Source: Penicillium oxalicum (lineage: Eukaryota > Ascomycota > Eurotiomycetes > Eurotiales > Aspergillaceae). Taken from it: a DNA stretch of 64,000 bases. The stretch is from positions 3,658,001 to 3,722,000 of the forward strand of contig NC_064650.1 of assembly GCF_001723175.1 (NCBI RefSeq). The letters are read 5' to 3'. The notes beneath the pieces were generated by a model. The model saw nothing but the letters and a program-made list of their open reading frames with translations, did not search any database and was not told the origin of the DNA. This document shows, in pieces, positions 21,659 to 32,368 of the stretch (its first letter is position 1; each line of letters starts with the position of its first letter). A program made the translations under genes and the position numbers.

Positions 21659-23355
21659 ATGTCAGCACCTGAATTGGATAGAGGTCCTGTCTCAGAGGAG
21701 ACTCCTCTGCTTCGAGAGATTAACCCCGCCCTCGCCGGGTCAGACGAAGCTCAAGATCACGAACTGGTGCCAGAAGAGCGCTCGACCAGGGAGCTTGTAG
21801 TGATTCTTGGGAGTATCTGGGTAGGAGTTTTTCTAGCGGCACTGGGTAAGTGACTCGCCAAACCCCTCTTTGTCTGGTCATATAACACCACTCACCCTCG
21901 GCGTTGTTCCGACTAGATACGACAATTGTTGCGACACTGTCGGCACCCATCTCCTCCTCGTTTAACTCTTTCTCGCTTTTGTCATGGCTAGCAACCTCAT
22001 ACTTGATCTCCAATGCAGCTTGTCAGCCCCTCAGTGGGCGGTTGACTGATATTTATTCTCGTCGTTGGGGCCTCGTCTTCTCCAATATCTTTTTTGCCAT
22101 CGGCAACCTGATTTGTGGACTGGCCAAAACACAATGGGCCATCATTCTCGGTCGGGTCGTGGCGGGCATTGGTGGAGGGGGTCTGACGGCTATCTCGACA
22201 TTTGTCACATCAGACCTGATTCCCCTGCGGAAACGAGGTGTCTGGCAAGGAATTGGCAACATCTGCTATGGGGCGGGTATGGGGTTGGGTGGTGTGTTCG
22301 GAGGGTGGATCAACGATACGCTGGGGTGGCGCTGGGCGTTCCTGCTTCAAATCCCCTTCTTGGTCGTCTCGTGTATCCTGGTGATTTTCACGGTGGATAT
22401 TCCAGTCAAGACGACGGATACATTGCGAATCAAGCGTGTGGATTTCCTCGGAGCCATCACCTTGGTGCTGACGCTGGTGACTCTGCTGATGGGTCTTAAC
22501 ACTGGCGGGAATCAAGTGCCCTGGACGCATCCACTCGTCCTGGTGTCTTTGCCGCTTTCTGCAGTCTTCTTAGGGATCTTCATTTATGTGGAAGCCTGTG
22601 TTGCGACCGAGCCGGTCATTCCTGTCAGACTTCTTCTCGATCGCACCGTCGCATCTGCTTGTCTCACGAATTGGTTTACCACCATGGCGGTCTTTGGTCT
22701 GCTCTTCTATTTGCCGGTCTACTTCCAGGTCCAAGGATTGTCCGCCACGGCGGCTGGAGCTCGCCTGATCCCGCAAGCAATTGGCACTTCGATTGGATCC
22801 CTAGGCTGTGGGTTCATTATGCGCAGTACGGGCCAGTACAAGGTCCTGAACTATGTGGTGATGAGTTTGCAAGTTCTCTCCTCAGCCCTCATTTGTACCT
22901 TGACTTTGGACACCCCTGTCTGGCTGCCGTTTGTTTATTTCTTTTTGGGAGGCATCGCCTATGGAAGCATGTTGACCGTCACCCTGGTCGCCCTGATCTC
23001 TGCTGTGGATCACGAACATCATGCCGTCGTCACGTCGGCATCATATGCCTTCCGAAGCACGGGGAGCACAATTGGCATCACCATCGCCTCGGCTGTATTT
23101 CAAAATACCCTGCAGACGGGTTTATGGGCGCGGCTTGGCCAGTACCCAGATGCTGCAAAGATCATTGCCCGACTCCGAGATAGCCTGGATGAGATTCGCA
23201 AGTTGCGGCCGGAGTGGATTCCCGTCGTTCTTGATACATATATGAACTCCTTGCGAGCGGTCTTCGCGACCCTGCTGGGGTTGACGATCCTGGGGGCTCT
23301 CGTGAGTATTTCTATGCGAGAGCACAAGTTGCACAACAACCTTGCGCGTCGATAG
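21659..23355 (+). CDS. MFS multidrug exporter (DHA2 / 14-helix type)
   Basis: Two exons (21659-21845, 21917-23355) across a 71 bp intron (GTAAGT...CTAG) give about 541 residues. The splice creates LAALDTTIVATLSAPISSSF in the first helix. Motif A GRLTDIYSRRWGL, the conserved GRVVAGIGGGGLTAIS and the antiporter motif C (GAGMGLGGVFGGWINDTLGW) are all present. The family is the proton-driven drug and metabolite exporters of the plasma membrane. A cytosolic acidic N-tail of about 45 residues precedes the first helix. As the last gene of the block it is the likely exporter of the pathway product or a self-protection pump. Confidence 0.92.
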
Positions 23356-24424
23356 TAGTAAGAAGGTTCGATTGGGCACTGTGTCAGACAAGGATCTTTG
23401 CAGATCTTCATGCAGTGATGTACTCCATAAGAGCGCAGAACAGAAACTCTGGGTAGATATTGTTCATATTCGAGCGCAGTCAAGCTTCAACTTGAAAATT
23501 CCAGTATATTCATTGTACGAGTGATGATCCCACCACTCCAATACTAAGTAAGTACTTGTCCAATGATCTGATCCTAACGACATCACAATGCGCTAATCGT
23601 TCGTCGCCTCTAGTATCACATAACATGGAGAAGAACGATCGCGCCGTCTCCACTTGGGCTCACCGCCCCGGTGACCGCCCCACCAATCATGTCACGTTGA
23701 TGATGCACGTCTGCCCGGCGGTAAGCGGCGCTTGGACCTTTTTTTTTGCTGGCACATCCGATTCCCAAGGGCAGCCTTTTGGGTTGCATGTTGATCGTTC
23801 GAGCGTCTTGTTGTTCTTCTGCAGGGATCCCTTTTGGTGGCTACTGCGTCAGCTCGCTGGTCTAGGCGTTCTCACGACAATTTTTTTTTCTTTTCCGCCG
23901 TTACTTTCTCTCTAGTGCAGATACTGGACTTGGCGCGCGTACCTCTCATATCGACAAGCGAAGACCATCCACTGTGAGTGTCAGTGGTCCGGAGTGGCGA
24001 CCTGAAACCAAGTTCACTCGCCCAGCGCAAGATATCATACCACTCCAGGTGCCGCCAGCTGGAATTGACAGGGCTACTACGGCAAGTGACACAGTGGATC
24101 GCACAGGCAGTTAAGGACTCTGTGCTGCCATCCCTGGCGCCAGCTTGTCTCGAAACATTGAGCAGAGCTTAGGTGTCACCGCTTCGATTACCCTGATCTT
24201 GAACCCAACCCGACGGTGCAAGGCAGATTGTCCTCGACGTTGACAAAAAATCTGTTTGATCCTGCACGGCAGCCAAAGTCACAGCCTGAATTTAAATTTC
24301 AACCATTCTTCCTCGATACCACCCACTCAGTGATTGTACTTGTCCCGCCGGGCGAACGGCAACTTGCGATCCACGCCAACTCCTCACCCTCCTCACACGA
24401 CACCCTCTTGTTTTCGTCCGTGGC
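23356..24424. other. Intergenic, right edge of the accessory block
   Basis: About 1.07 kb with T-rich runs (23880-23890) and pyrimidine-rich sequence close to 24425. The frame at 23556-23915 shows no domain and is Phe/Leu-rich from T-runs. No gene supported. Confidence 0.5.
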
Positions 24425-26329
24425 ATGGCACTTGGGGGAGTTTCCGAGTCAACAAAATCACTTCCTTTGAAGACCATTTCTGCTCAAGTTAAACCCGGCC
24501 ACTCGGAGATGGGGTCAGATGGTAGGGACGATGATACAGCGACGAGCAGTACAGAAAGCGAGGAGGTACGCCCCCAGCGATATGGGCCAAGTCAATCATC
24601 TACACACCCACGGCGGCGTCGCTTGCTACTCTCAACCGATAGTGCTTTCGCTGATTCGGTCCTCCCTTCCCTGGTCAACAATCCTTCGATTGAACTTCGC
24701 TTAATCACCGACGAATCCTCCGCGCTGCTGGCCGGCACAAATAAAGTCCCCCACTACACCGACTCCGTCGACAGTGCAACCTTTGAAAAGAAGACAAGCG
24801 CGCGGAAATGGCTAAAGGCAAAGACCGCCGAGCTATGCGAATGGGCAGACATGCTGCTGGTGGCTCCCATCGACGCGGGAGCACTCGGATCGATGCTTGC
24901 GGGATTGACGAATACTTTGACACTCGCGCTCCTGCGTGGTTGGGTATCTACCAAGCCTGTCATCTTAATTCCTGGGATGACCGTCTCAGAATGGGATCAT
25001 CCGCTTAGTTCACGGCAGCTGGATGAAATTAGACGGTTCTGGCCCTGGATTCGGATCGTCAGGCCAGTGTTGTGGAAATCGAAGGGGCCCGAGGATCTGA
25101 CACCGTTGCCGTGGGATGGACTGCACGACCTGCATAAAAGTCTGGAGCTCGGGTTGAAAATACCTTTCAGACAAGGGCGCATTTCAAAGAAAGTGCCCGA
25201 AGAAGCATCAGAAAGTCCGGCCAAAGCCGTTGCGTCGGCCAAGTCATCGGCCAATGATACCGCCACGGCGCTGCGCCAACTACAGACCCATTGGCCCACA
25301 CCTGGATCGAGAGTCAAATCCCTCCCTTTCGAGTTGTGGCTCAACATATTTGAAGATCAACTGGGTGACTGGGAGATCGCCAAGGCAGTCGGCATCCCCA
25401 CCAATCTTTCGGTTCCGAAAGAGTGGCAGAGTCACCTCCTCAAAATGTCCACGCCGGCTTCGTTGGAGTACACGATTCTCAGGGGCTCCTTCGCTGCTAT
25501 GAAGAAACGCATAGACAGTCCGCCACGATGGAAGCCCTTGTCGGATCTTGCTTGCCATTTGATCGTGAAATTTTCTCGCACCGATATTCTCTCCTATCTC
25601 ACAGAAAACCACCTTGATCTTCTCTGGACAACGTCCCGCTTGACCAACATTCCCTACCGGGCATCCGCCATCTATGGCAATCCCACGGTCCTAACGTGGT
25701 GGCGAGATGCGCCCGCGCTACCTAACAAAGAGTATGCAGCAGACGCGATGGACGGCGCCTCTCGTGCAGGCTTTATCCACGTCCTCGACTGGTGGCTCCA
25801 CTCGGGATTACCCCTTCGATACAGCGAGCGAGCTTTGGAGTCCGCCAGCGCCGAGGGCCGAGTCGCCGTGCTGGACTGGTGGAAGAAGGCATCGGCCAAC
25901 GCCCCGGTGCACCGCCCGATTCCACTCAAAGTGGGCAAGTCCGTCTTGCTTGCAGCGCAGTCGGGCCGTACCGCATCCCTCGCTTGGTGGGATGCATCTG
26001 GCATCCCATACAGCAATGCTGAAAATGTGGCCCGAATCGCCAGCACCCACGGCCACGTGCATGTATTGGACTTTTGGTACAAACTCAAGGGACCGAAGAT
26101 GATCTTTGACAACCAGGTCCTTGTTGGACCCACGAAAAATGGCCACGACCATGTTCTGCAATGGTGGAAAGATTGCGGTCTCCGTGTCGAGTTTAAAACG
26201 TGTGATATCGAAGAGGCCCTGGAAGATGCCGTCACCGGTGCAGACGAACGTGTTCGTCGCTGGTGGGAATGCAACGGCCTTAATCTCGGCGTGGGCACGC
26301 GCGAGTGGATGAAGACGAAAGTACTATGA
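24425..26329 (+). CDS. Flavoprotein-domain protein fused to Trp-rich ankyrin-like repeats
   Basis: Single exon, 634 residues. After a Ser/Asp-rich N-tail, residues about 65-225 match the flavoprotein fold of PPCDC/Hal3 (PF02441): RRRRLLLSTDSAFADSVLP, ADMLLVAPIDAGALGSMLAGL and VILIPGMTVSEWDHPLSSRQL. The last segment stands where PPCDC has PAMNxxMW; the catalytic Asn is missing, so decarboxylase activity is unlikely. A short F-box-like LPFELWLNIFEDQL follows near 300. From about 420 there are at least seven repeats of roughly 27-38 residues, each with a VLxWW core (VLTWW, VLDWW twice, LAWW, VLDFW, VLQWW, VRRWW), resembling ankyrin repeats with an extra Trp. Function unknown; a binding or scaffold protein that may hold a flavin is plausible. 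Confidence 0.88.
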   Translation: MALGGVSESTKSLPLKTISAQVKPGHSEMGSDGRDDDTATSSTESEEVRPQRYGPSQSSTHPRRRRLLLSTDSAFADSVLPSLVNNPSIELRLITDESSALLAGTNKVPHYTDSVDSATFEKKTSARKWLKAKTAELCEWADMLLVAPIDAGALGSMLAGLTNTLTLALLRGWVSTKPVILIPGMTVSEWDHPLSSRQLDEIRRFWPWIRIVRPVLWKSKGPEDLTPLPWDGLHDLHKSLELGLKIPFRQGRISKKVPEEASESPAKAVASAKSSANDTATALRQLQTHWPTPGSRVKSLPFELWLNIFEDQLGDWEIAKAVGIPTNLSVPKEWQSHLLKMSTPASLEYTILRGSFAAMKKRIDSPPRWKPLSDLACHLIVKFSRTDILSYLTENHLDLLWTTSRLTNIPYRASAIYGNPTVLTWWRDAPALPNKEYAADAMDGASRAGFIHVLDWWLHSGLPLRYSERALESASAEGRVAVLDWWKKASANAPVHRPIPLKVGKSVLLAAQSGRTASLAWWDASGIPYSNAENVARIASTHGHVHVLDFWYKLKGPKMIFDNQVLVGPTKNGHDHVLQWWKDCGLRVEFKTCDIEEALEDAVTGADERVRRWWECNGLNLGVGTREWMKTKVL

Positions 26330-27027
26330 TGAGCATGATCTGCATATGGGCATTTTGTTGTTGAATTTGGGTTCCTCTTGTCGATGATTTCTTCTGGCTG
26401 GGGTGTCCCTCGAGTGGATGTACAAGTCATGTACATTGAAGGACCCCTACTAGTTTTCTTTCCGTTGCTTGGTATATCTTTGTCATCTCCTGCATCTTGT
26501 CGGAAGATTGTTATCTCGGCTCTCATACCTTTGAAGCGTTTTTTTTTGTTTTGCGCTCTTCTGCCTGGTTATTTTGGGCCTGGTCACGACACCAGATGAT
26601 GTTTAACGAATTACAATACCCATTGACGCTTGACCACTATCTATCTGCCATGTCCCGACCAAAATCGACTGATCGTACAATTACGCGCAAGCAGGACGTT
26701 TGAAGCACTTTGTTCATTACCGTTCATTGTCAATTCATCTTTTTTGCCTCCTTACATTTTAGGTCCGACGGAGTTTCTTTAAGGAATACTCAATTAGGGA
26801 GAGCGTATGAAATCGCGGTCCTCAAGTGTCCAGGCAGCGAGCCAGCCGTGGCCGTCGCTAGATGTGCTAATCTACAGCGAGTACCCAATAGAGATTCATA
26901 CCTAACTCTCCTCATTGATTCAAGGTCGACCCCGTAGGTAAAGCTAAGATTCCTCTACCACCCTCGCTTTCCCAAGATCATCCCTCAAATGGCAGAACCA
27001 CAGCTCACCTCTCCAAAGAAAACAGCC
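26330..27027. other. Convergent intergenic region
   Basis: AT-rich. Frames at 26497-26937 (+) show no domain. Nothing supported beyond 3' ends of both neighbours. Confidence 0.55.
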
Positions 27028-27821
27028 TCACTTGAAGGTCTCAAATTCAAAGACGGCATTCTTCATCTCGACTCCTATAACGATCGTCTTGGCGCTAGTA
27101 AATTCATAATATCCCCGATCCTCATCCAATGCTTCATCGAGCTTTTTCGCATCGTCCCACGCACTGAAAAAGACAAATTCCCCCTCGCTGCCCTCTGGAT
27201 CAAGACGCCAGCCTCCAGTAAAGTTGTTCAAGTGTTCACCAATATAATTCTCAAGCCGACGAGTTCGTGTTGCGAAAAGATCTTGAAAATCCTTCCCTCG
27301 ACCCTGTTTAACAAAATACCGGTTGATACTGAGCATCGGTGCCTGTATCAGATCCCAATGTTTTGAGGGCTAATAGGACCCCGGGCCAAAAAGCAAGAGC
27401 AGTCAGTATCTTTTTCAAATCATCATCATATAAGAGTAAATATTGATTTGACAGCACTTCGAGTGCACGATATATGTACAAAGTAGCTCCGTATCTCTCT
27501 CTCTCGAGAGAGAGAGAGAATTCAAAAGGAACCTACCTCAATATCGACATGAAACATCCACTCAATGCTGAAATGCTCCGCAAGAGTGGACAATGCTTTC
27601 TGATTAGGATCGGAAGGGATCCAATCCTCAAGATGGGCGACAATAGATTGCCACCCACCGAGGAGGTACACGAGGCTCGTATCCTCGACTTGGCGGAAGA
27701 TGCGCACCGGGAATTGGGACCATAGGAACTGTTGGTTTACTGCGCGGTGGAGGGCGTCCATCGCTTCGGTGAATCGAGGTGCATGTTTGATGCGTAGAAG
27801 GGCGAGCTCCGTGACGGGCAT
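27028..27821 (-). CDS. Small two-domain ABM-like (dimeric alpha-beta barrel) protein
   Basis: Two exons (27537-27821, 27028-27369) across a 167 bp intron (27370-27536) give about 208 residues. The first half (MPVTELALLRIKHAPRFTEA) and the second half (MLSINRYFVKQGRGKDFQDL) each look like one ferredoxin-like unit of the antibiotic-biosynthesis-monooxygenase or stress-responsive barrel fold; both have conserved Trp residues (LVYLLGGWQS, FVFFSAWDD). Such proteins act as cofactor-less oxygenases or have no enzymatic role. Function cannot be assigned. The acceptor used (CCTATTAG) makes a continuous frame without a stop. Confidence 0.68.
27494..27517. repeat. Perfect 24-bp (TC)6/(GA)6 palindrome in an intron
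   Basis: Twelve bases of alternating T and C run into their exact reverse complement with a CG centre. It lies 19-42 bp inside the 5' part of the ABM-like gene's unusually long intron and could form a hairpin in RNA. Confidence 0.9.
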
Positions 27822-28548
27822 GGTGAGGGGGATTTTAGGACTTTGATTTGACTTTGGATGGGGTTGAATGAGTTTCCGTGGGTGCTGATTGAGATCTTGG
27901 ATGATTTTCAGTGGAGTCAGAGTGGGGATAGAAGCGGAGATGGGAGAATAGAAGGTAGGTAGGTGCTCCTAGAGACGTAGAGAGTGAGATGATGGTGGAA
28001 TGGAAGAAACACCTGCTTACTTGTATGTGGTGGGTGGGGGTCAAAACGATAATAGGCAGCCACAGCTCTTACGCGTCTCATAGTTTCGACCTTCGTTGGT
28101 CTTCACTTCGTCTAATCCAGAAAAAAAATTTCAGTCAGCACTTTTTTCAAGTCTGACCTAGGTTTACTGCAAGTGAGAAGACTCTCATTGGAAAATAGAT
28201 GCATGGCTGCTGTGTTTACGATCATCAAAACAAATAGCAGATTCAGTTCCGTCATTGGTCACATAATCATTTCAAGAAGCGTATGAAGGATCCCTTTCCA
28301 CATCAACAACGTTAAGAATAAACACACCACATGAGATCCATCGACAAGGCTTTCTCATCAATCCTGTACACCAACCACCGAATCCGAACAATTGGGTATA
28401 GCATCCGGCTCGACACAAAAGCAATCAATGCGCTCAAATCACAGTCTGCCCATTCGAAGGCCACAAATTATACCTCTTTCCTGTTGATACAAATCTCAGG
28501 TCAGCCTTGCAGAAAAGCCTCCCAAGGGGAATGCCACAAGTCTCACGC
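27822..28548. other. Intergenic between two minus-strand genes
   Basis: Promoter of the ABM-like gene and the 3' end of the VHS gene. The frame 28331-28822 (+) is antisense to the VHS gene tail. Nothing else supported. Confidence 0.55.
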
Positions 28549-29870
28549 TTACCATGAATATCCTGACTTCTCCAGTCCAGGCGTCTTGATCGCGTTACGA
28601 TCACCAAATGGATTGTCCTCGTCGTCATCTTCTTCCGATTCTTCGCTCTCGCTTTCACTCTCGAGCGCTGCCCGAGAGGACGACGCCACGGGTGGACTGG
28701 GCCGAGGCGGCTTGGGCGGATTGATTGATAATCCACTGAAATTCTCGTTCATCTCAGAGTCCATCTCCGATCGAGAGCGCCAATTGCCCGATAGGACATC
28801 GTCGTCACTGTCACTGTCGTAGTCCAAGCTCTTATCCAGCACCTCAAATGCCATCAAAGCAGTCACGAGCTCTTCATTGGCGTGGATCAACCCGCCGAGG
28901 AATTCCTCACTTTCTACTTGCTGAATGTATCGCAGAATTTGGTGACGAAGCTTCTTGCACATGGCGAACCGGTGGCTGCACTCTGCATCGTCGCTGACTC
29001 GGGTGGTCTCACGGTTGACCAGCTTCAACGAGTTGAGCAGGTTGGTGCTTGCAACTGATGCGGAAGCAATAGTTTCGTAGATTTGGGGGCGTTCTCGCTC
29101 CAAGCTGAAGTTCTTCGGAGTGATTGACAGCTTCTTGTCCTTTTTCTTGTCCTTGGGCTTGGACTTTTGCTTCGGGCTGCTAAGAGTAGTGGCGGGTCCG
29201 TTACCGGCTGAGATAGTCACCGTGTGGCCCATGGGACTTTCGTTCTGACCACTGCCTTCTCGGAGAACCTTGGCCTTGGCCTGTGTGGCTGGCTGCTTGC
29301 GTTTAGGAAGTTGCCGGTAGAGCGCGGCAATCTTCTGCATCCCCGGCGTGTCCTTATAGGTCACGGACCATTGCGCAAACAATTGCTTGCACTTCTCCTT
29401 CACCAGCGGGTCAGAGACGGGGTCGGTACCGGCGATACGGAGTCGTTCCAGTAGAGGTTCGTCGGCAAACTCGCGCAGAAAGCGCTCGCCCGCATTTTGG
29501 ATCAAAAAGTCCAGGATTGTCAGCGCACGCAGCTGTCGATGGATATTTCCGTACTTGCTGATTATCTGTAAGCTCCTCCCTTATACGGGATCAGGGACCG
29601 TAGCCGTGCGGTCTCACTCACAGCTTTTTGCGCAACGCTCGGCTTGCTTCCATGGGCCCGCTGCCCTGGATGCGAACCACCTCGATGAGATCCACGATCC
29701 CACTTGAGTCCTCTACCTCATATTGCTCGCTAGTCAGAACCTCGATCTGGACCGATACGGCCGAGTATGGTTTCTGTGAGCAAACCAAGTAGATTAGCGA
29801 TTGTGGCTCCGTCGGTCATAGACCGCGATCAGAGGTGGCGGGACCTCTGGCTTACCGCTGAAGAAAACAT
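28549..29870 (-). CDS. VHS/GAT-domain endocytosis protein (Lsb5-like)
   Basis: Three exons (29856-29870, 29622-29773, 28549-29557) with introns of 82 and 64 bp give about 391 residues. The first exon is only 15 nt (MFSSA). The VHS domain spans about 5-140, with RKKLKYGNIHRQLRALTILD created by the second splice (acceptor at AATCAG, since the earlier CAG would bring a stop). A Lys-rich linker and a GAT-like helical region (ETIASASVASTNLLNSLKL ... LRHQILRYIQQVESEEFLGG) follow. The acidic tail has an NPF motif, a binding site for EH domains. The family links ubiquitinated cargo, actin patches and clathrin. The last codons TCATGGTAA also form a donor (GTAAGC): splicing to GCAAG would replace the stop and add two residues. 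Confidence 0.86.
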
Positions 29871-30975
29871 CTTGGGCTAGGCAGTCTCTCTTCTAAGTGC
29901 ATGCAGAGGAAAACAAGTTTGTATCCAACCCGCTGGACAATATGCGAGCTTGGTCGTGTGTGGTCACTTTCACGTGTATATAGATGTTCAACCGTCAGGC
30001 CCCGCGAAAGAAAGAGGCCGGCCTTCCCGTCCTGAAGCCCCGCACAGCCTGCAATTGGGGCGCGGGCGAATCGCGGCGCAGCGAGGACGATTAGAGGACA
30101 ACAGGCAATGGAGCGTCAATATGTGCAAGGGAAAACCGAGTCCCTGAGATATGAGCACAATGTCAGCCCGACCTCGAGAATCAGACTCGACCAGATTTGC
30201 GGCAGAACCGGCTGTTTCTCGTGTCGCGTGAAGTGCGGTGACGTCGGAGGTCGCAGTGTTGCCTTCTTCGTGCTAGCCGCGAGTCCGAGTTCGATCGGCG
30301 GATTGGATGTGCTTTGGTGGGCTTTTCCCGGGTGGATTCGACTGGTCTCTTTGGGCCTTTAAGAATGGATGCCAGACTGCCGTACCGCCTAAGAGCTTGA
30401 AAGCAGGGCCCTAATGATGATTGGGGTATCAATATTGGTCCACGACGATGATCTCCTCTCTCGTCTGTTCACGTCTGGAGAAAGCATTCACAAGAGAAAA
30501 GGCCTTGAGCAGATCAGATGCAATTGTCATGACCGGGCGTTGGTTACCGCCCATCAACGTGACTTCTCCAAGTCCCAATGGGGTTTAGGGCGGGGGAAAG
30601 GAGGGGGAGGGTGGATGACTCGCGATTGACACGGAACAACTTTGTATAGTCAGGCATTGAGCCATTTGATGTGGATCTGGAGACTGAAGAGCGCGAGGAA
30701 TTGTATTTTGCATCTGATTGCTCATTCCTGGTGATCAATCCAAGTGCCGTTGAAAAGTTCCAGCATTGACTCGTTCCATGCGCCTCTCAATCTCCTCCCC
30801 GCCAGAGCATCGCCGCCCTTCGAGCTTATTATTGCGTGTCCTGTCCCACTTGTTCATCTGCTCCACCGTCATCCTGGCCATCGGCGTGGCTCTCAAGACC
30901 CGCTCCCGTCTGTCCCTCTTGCTCTCGTCCTTTTCATCCTCCTCAACTTCTCCTCGCCCCTCTCACATTCCCATC
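29871..30975. promoter_or_regulatory. Divergent upstream region, VHS gene / met22
   Basis: 1.1 kb between divergent genes. The last 210 bp before 30976 are an in-frame open extension of Met22 (from 30766). A G-rich stretch lies at 30588-30613. No other gene supported. Confidence 0.5.
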
Positions 30976-32034
30976 ATGGCCTACCAACAAGAGCGTTATA
31001 TTGCCGAGCTCGCCGTCCAGCGCGCCACCCTGCTGACCCAGAAGGTCTTCTTTGAGAAGGCCAAGGGCACCGTCAGTAAGGATGATAAATCCCCAGTGAC
31101 CATCGGCGACTTCGGTGCGCAGGCTCTGATTATCCAGGCCATCCGCAAGAATTTCCCCAATGACGAGATTGTCGCTGAAGAGGAAGCCAGCACCCTTCGT
31201 GAAGACAAGAACCTCAGCGCCGAGATCTGGAGACTGGTGCAGGATATCAAGCTGGATGATGCGGAGAGCGACAAGATTCTGGGGGGCCCTCTCGCCAGTG
31301 AAGAGAGCATGCTGGATATCATCGATGCGGGCAAGAGCGCCGGTGGTGCCAAGGGCCGTATCTGGGCTCTGGACCCCATCGACGGCACCAAGGGTTTCCT
31401 CCGTGGCGGCCAATATGCCGTCTGCTTGGGTCTGATTGTCGATGGTGATGTCAAGGTTGGCGCCATTGGCACGCCCAATCTGCCTGTGGATGATGCGGCG
31501 CCCATCGATGCTAGCATCGGCGCCCAGCCGTCTGGCACATCCTCCAACGGTGTCCTTTTCTCTGCCGTCCTCGGAGAGGGTGCCACGAGCCGTCCCCTGA
31601 CCAGTGGAGCTCTTGCCCAGAGCAAGTCCATTTCCATGCGTCCCGTCCCCGACATCGCTCAAGCTGTGTTCTGTGAGGGTGTTGAAGCTGCCCACTCCGC
31701 TCAGGGTGACAATGCTGCTGTTGCGGAACGCCTTGGAATCACGGCCCCCAGTGTCCGTCTAGACTCTCAGGCCAAGTACTGTTCTATTGCTCGCGGAGCG
31801 GGTGACATTTACCTGCGTCTCCCCGTCAAGAAGGACTACCAGGAGAAGATCTGGGACCACGCAGCCGGCGATATCATCGTTCGGGAGGCCGGTGGCCAGG
31901 TCACTGACATTTACGGCAACCGTTTGGACTTCAGCAAGGGCCGGACCCTGGCTGCCAACAAGGGAGTCGTTGCCGCCCCCAAGGCCTTGCAGGACCAGGT
32001 CATCGATGCAGTCAAGACTGTCCTCAAGCTGTAA
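30976..32034 (+). CDS. 3'(2'),5'-bisphosphate nucleotidase (Met22/Hal2)
   Basis: Removes the 3'-phosphate of PAP and PAPS in sulfate assimilation; lithium- and sodium-sensitive magnesium enzyme of the inositol monophosphatase superfamily. One exon, 352 residues from MAYQQERY. Metal-binding motifs are present: EEEAS (about 74-78), WALDPIDGTKGF with Asp 133 and Asp 136, and WDHAAGDIIVREAGG near the C-terminus. The start follows yeast and fungal orthologues. However, the frame is open with no stop for 70 codons upstream to an ATG at 30766, giving an extension with a hydrophobic stretch (LLLRVLSHLFICSTVILAIG) and several Arg, which might be a targeting form. Confidence 0.95.
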   Translation: MAYQQERYIAELAVQRATLLTQKVFFEKAKGTVSKDDKSPVTIGDFGAQALIIQAIRKNFPNDEIVAEEEASTLREDKNLSAEIWRLVQDIKLDDAESDKILGGPLASEESMLDIIDAGKSAGGAKGRIWALDPIDGTKGFLRGGQYAVCLGLIVDGDVKVGAIGTPNLPVDDAAPIDASIGAQPSGTSSNGVLFSAVLGEGATSRPLTSGALAQSKSISMRPVPDIAQAVFCEGVEAAHSAQGDNAAVAERLGITAPSVRLDSQAKYCSIARGAGDIYLRLPVKKDYQEKIWDHAAGDIIVREAGGQVTDIYGNRLDFSKGRTLAANKGVVAAPKALQDQVIDAVKTVLKL

Positions 32035-32368
32035 ACACTCGGCGTGCAGATTGAATTGCTACGATCCCACCCTCACGCTTGATGCTTTTTTCTTTTTCTT
32101 TTTTTTTTCAAAAACAAAAGAAACTTTCGTGATACCACTCGAGATAGAAGAGTTTCCAAATCTGAGATGGCAGTACTATGCCATTGGACAGCACGTTGAA
32201 ATTCAGACATATATGATGACATGTAGGGTGAAGATGGCAGGGTAGAAACGAAACGAATATATAAATACACGGACCCTTGATGCAAATGTTCCGGACGCGT
32301 AAAGAAACACTCGGGCCAAGCCAAACGGAAACCAAAACAAGCAGACCATCGATGCGGGCGCCCAGCGT
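32035..32368. other. Convergent 3' region, met22 / mrpl6
   Basis: T-rich tract at 32087-32109 just after met22 and a short AT-rich stretch; likely overlapping 3' UTRs. No gene. Confidence 0.6.

Noticed and set aside
23556..23915. 119-residue plus-strand frame
   Set aside because: Phe/Leu-rich because of T runs; no domain or conserved start context.
26989..27366. 125-residue plus-strand frame
   Set aside because: Antisense to the ABM-like second exon.
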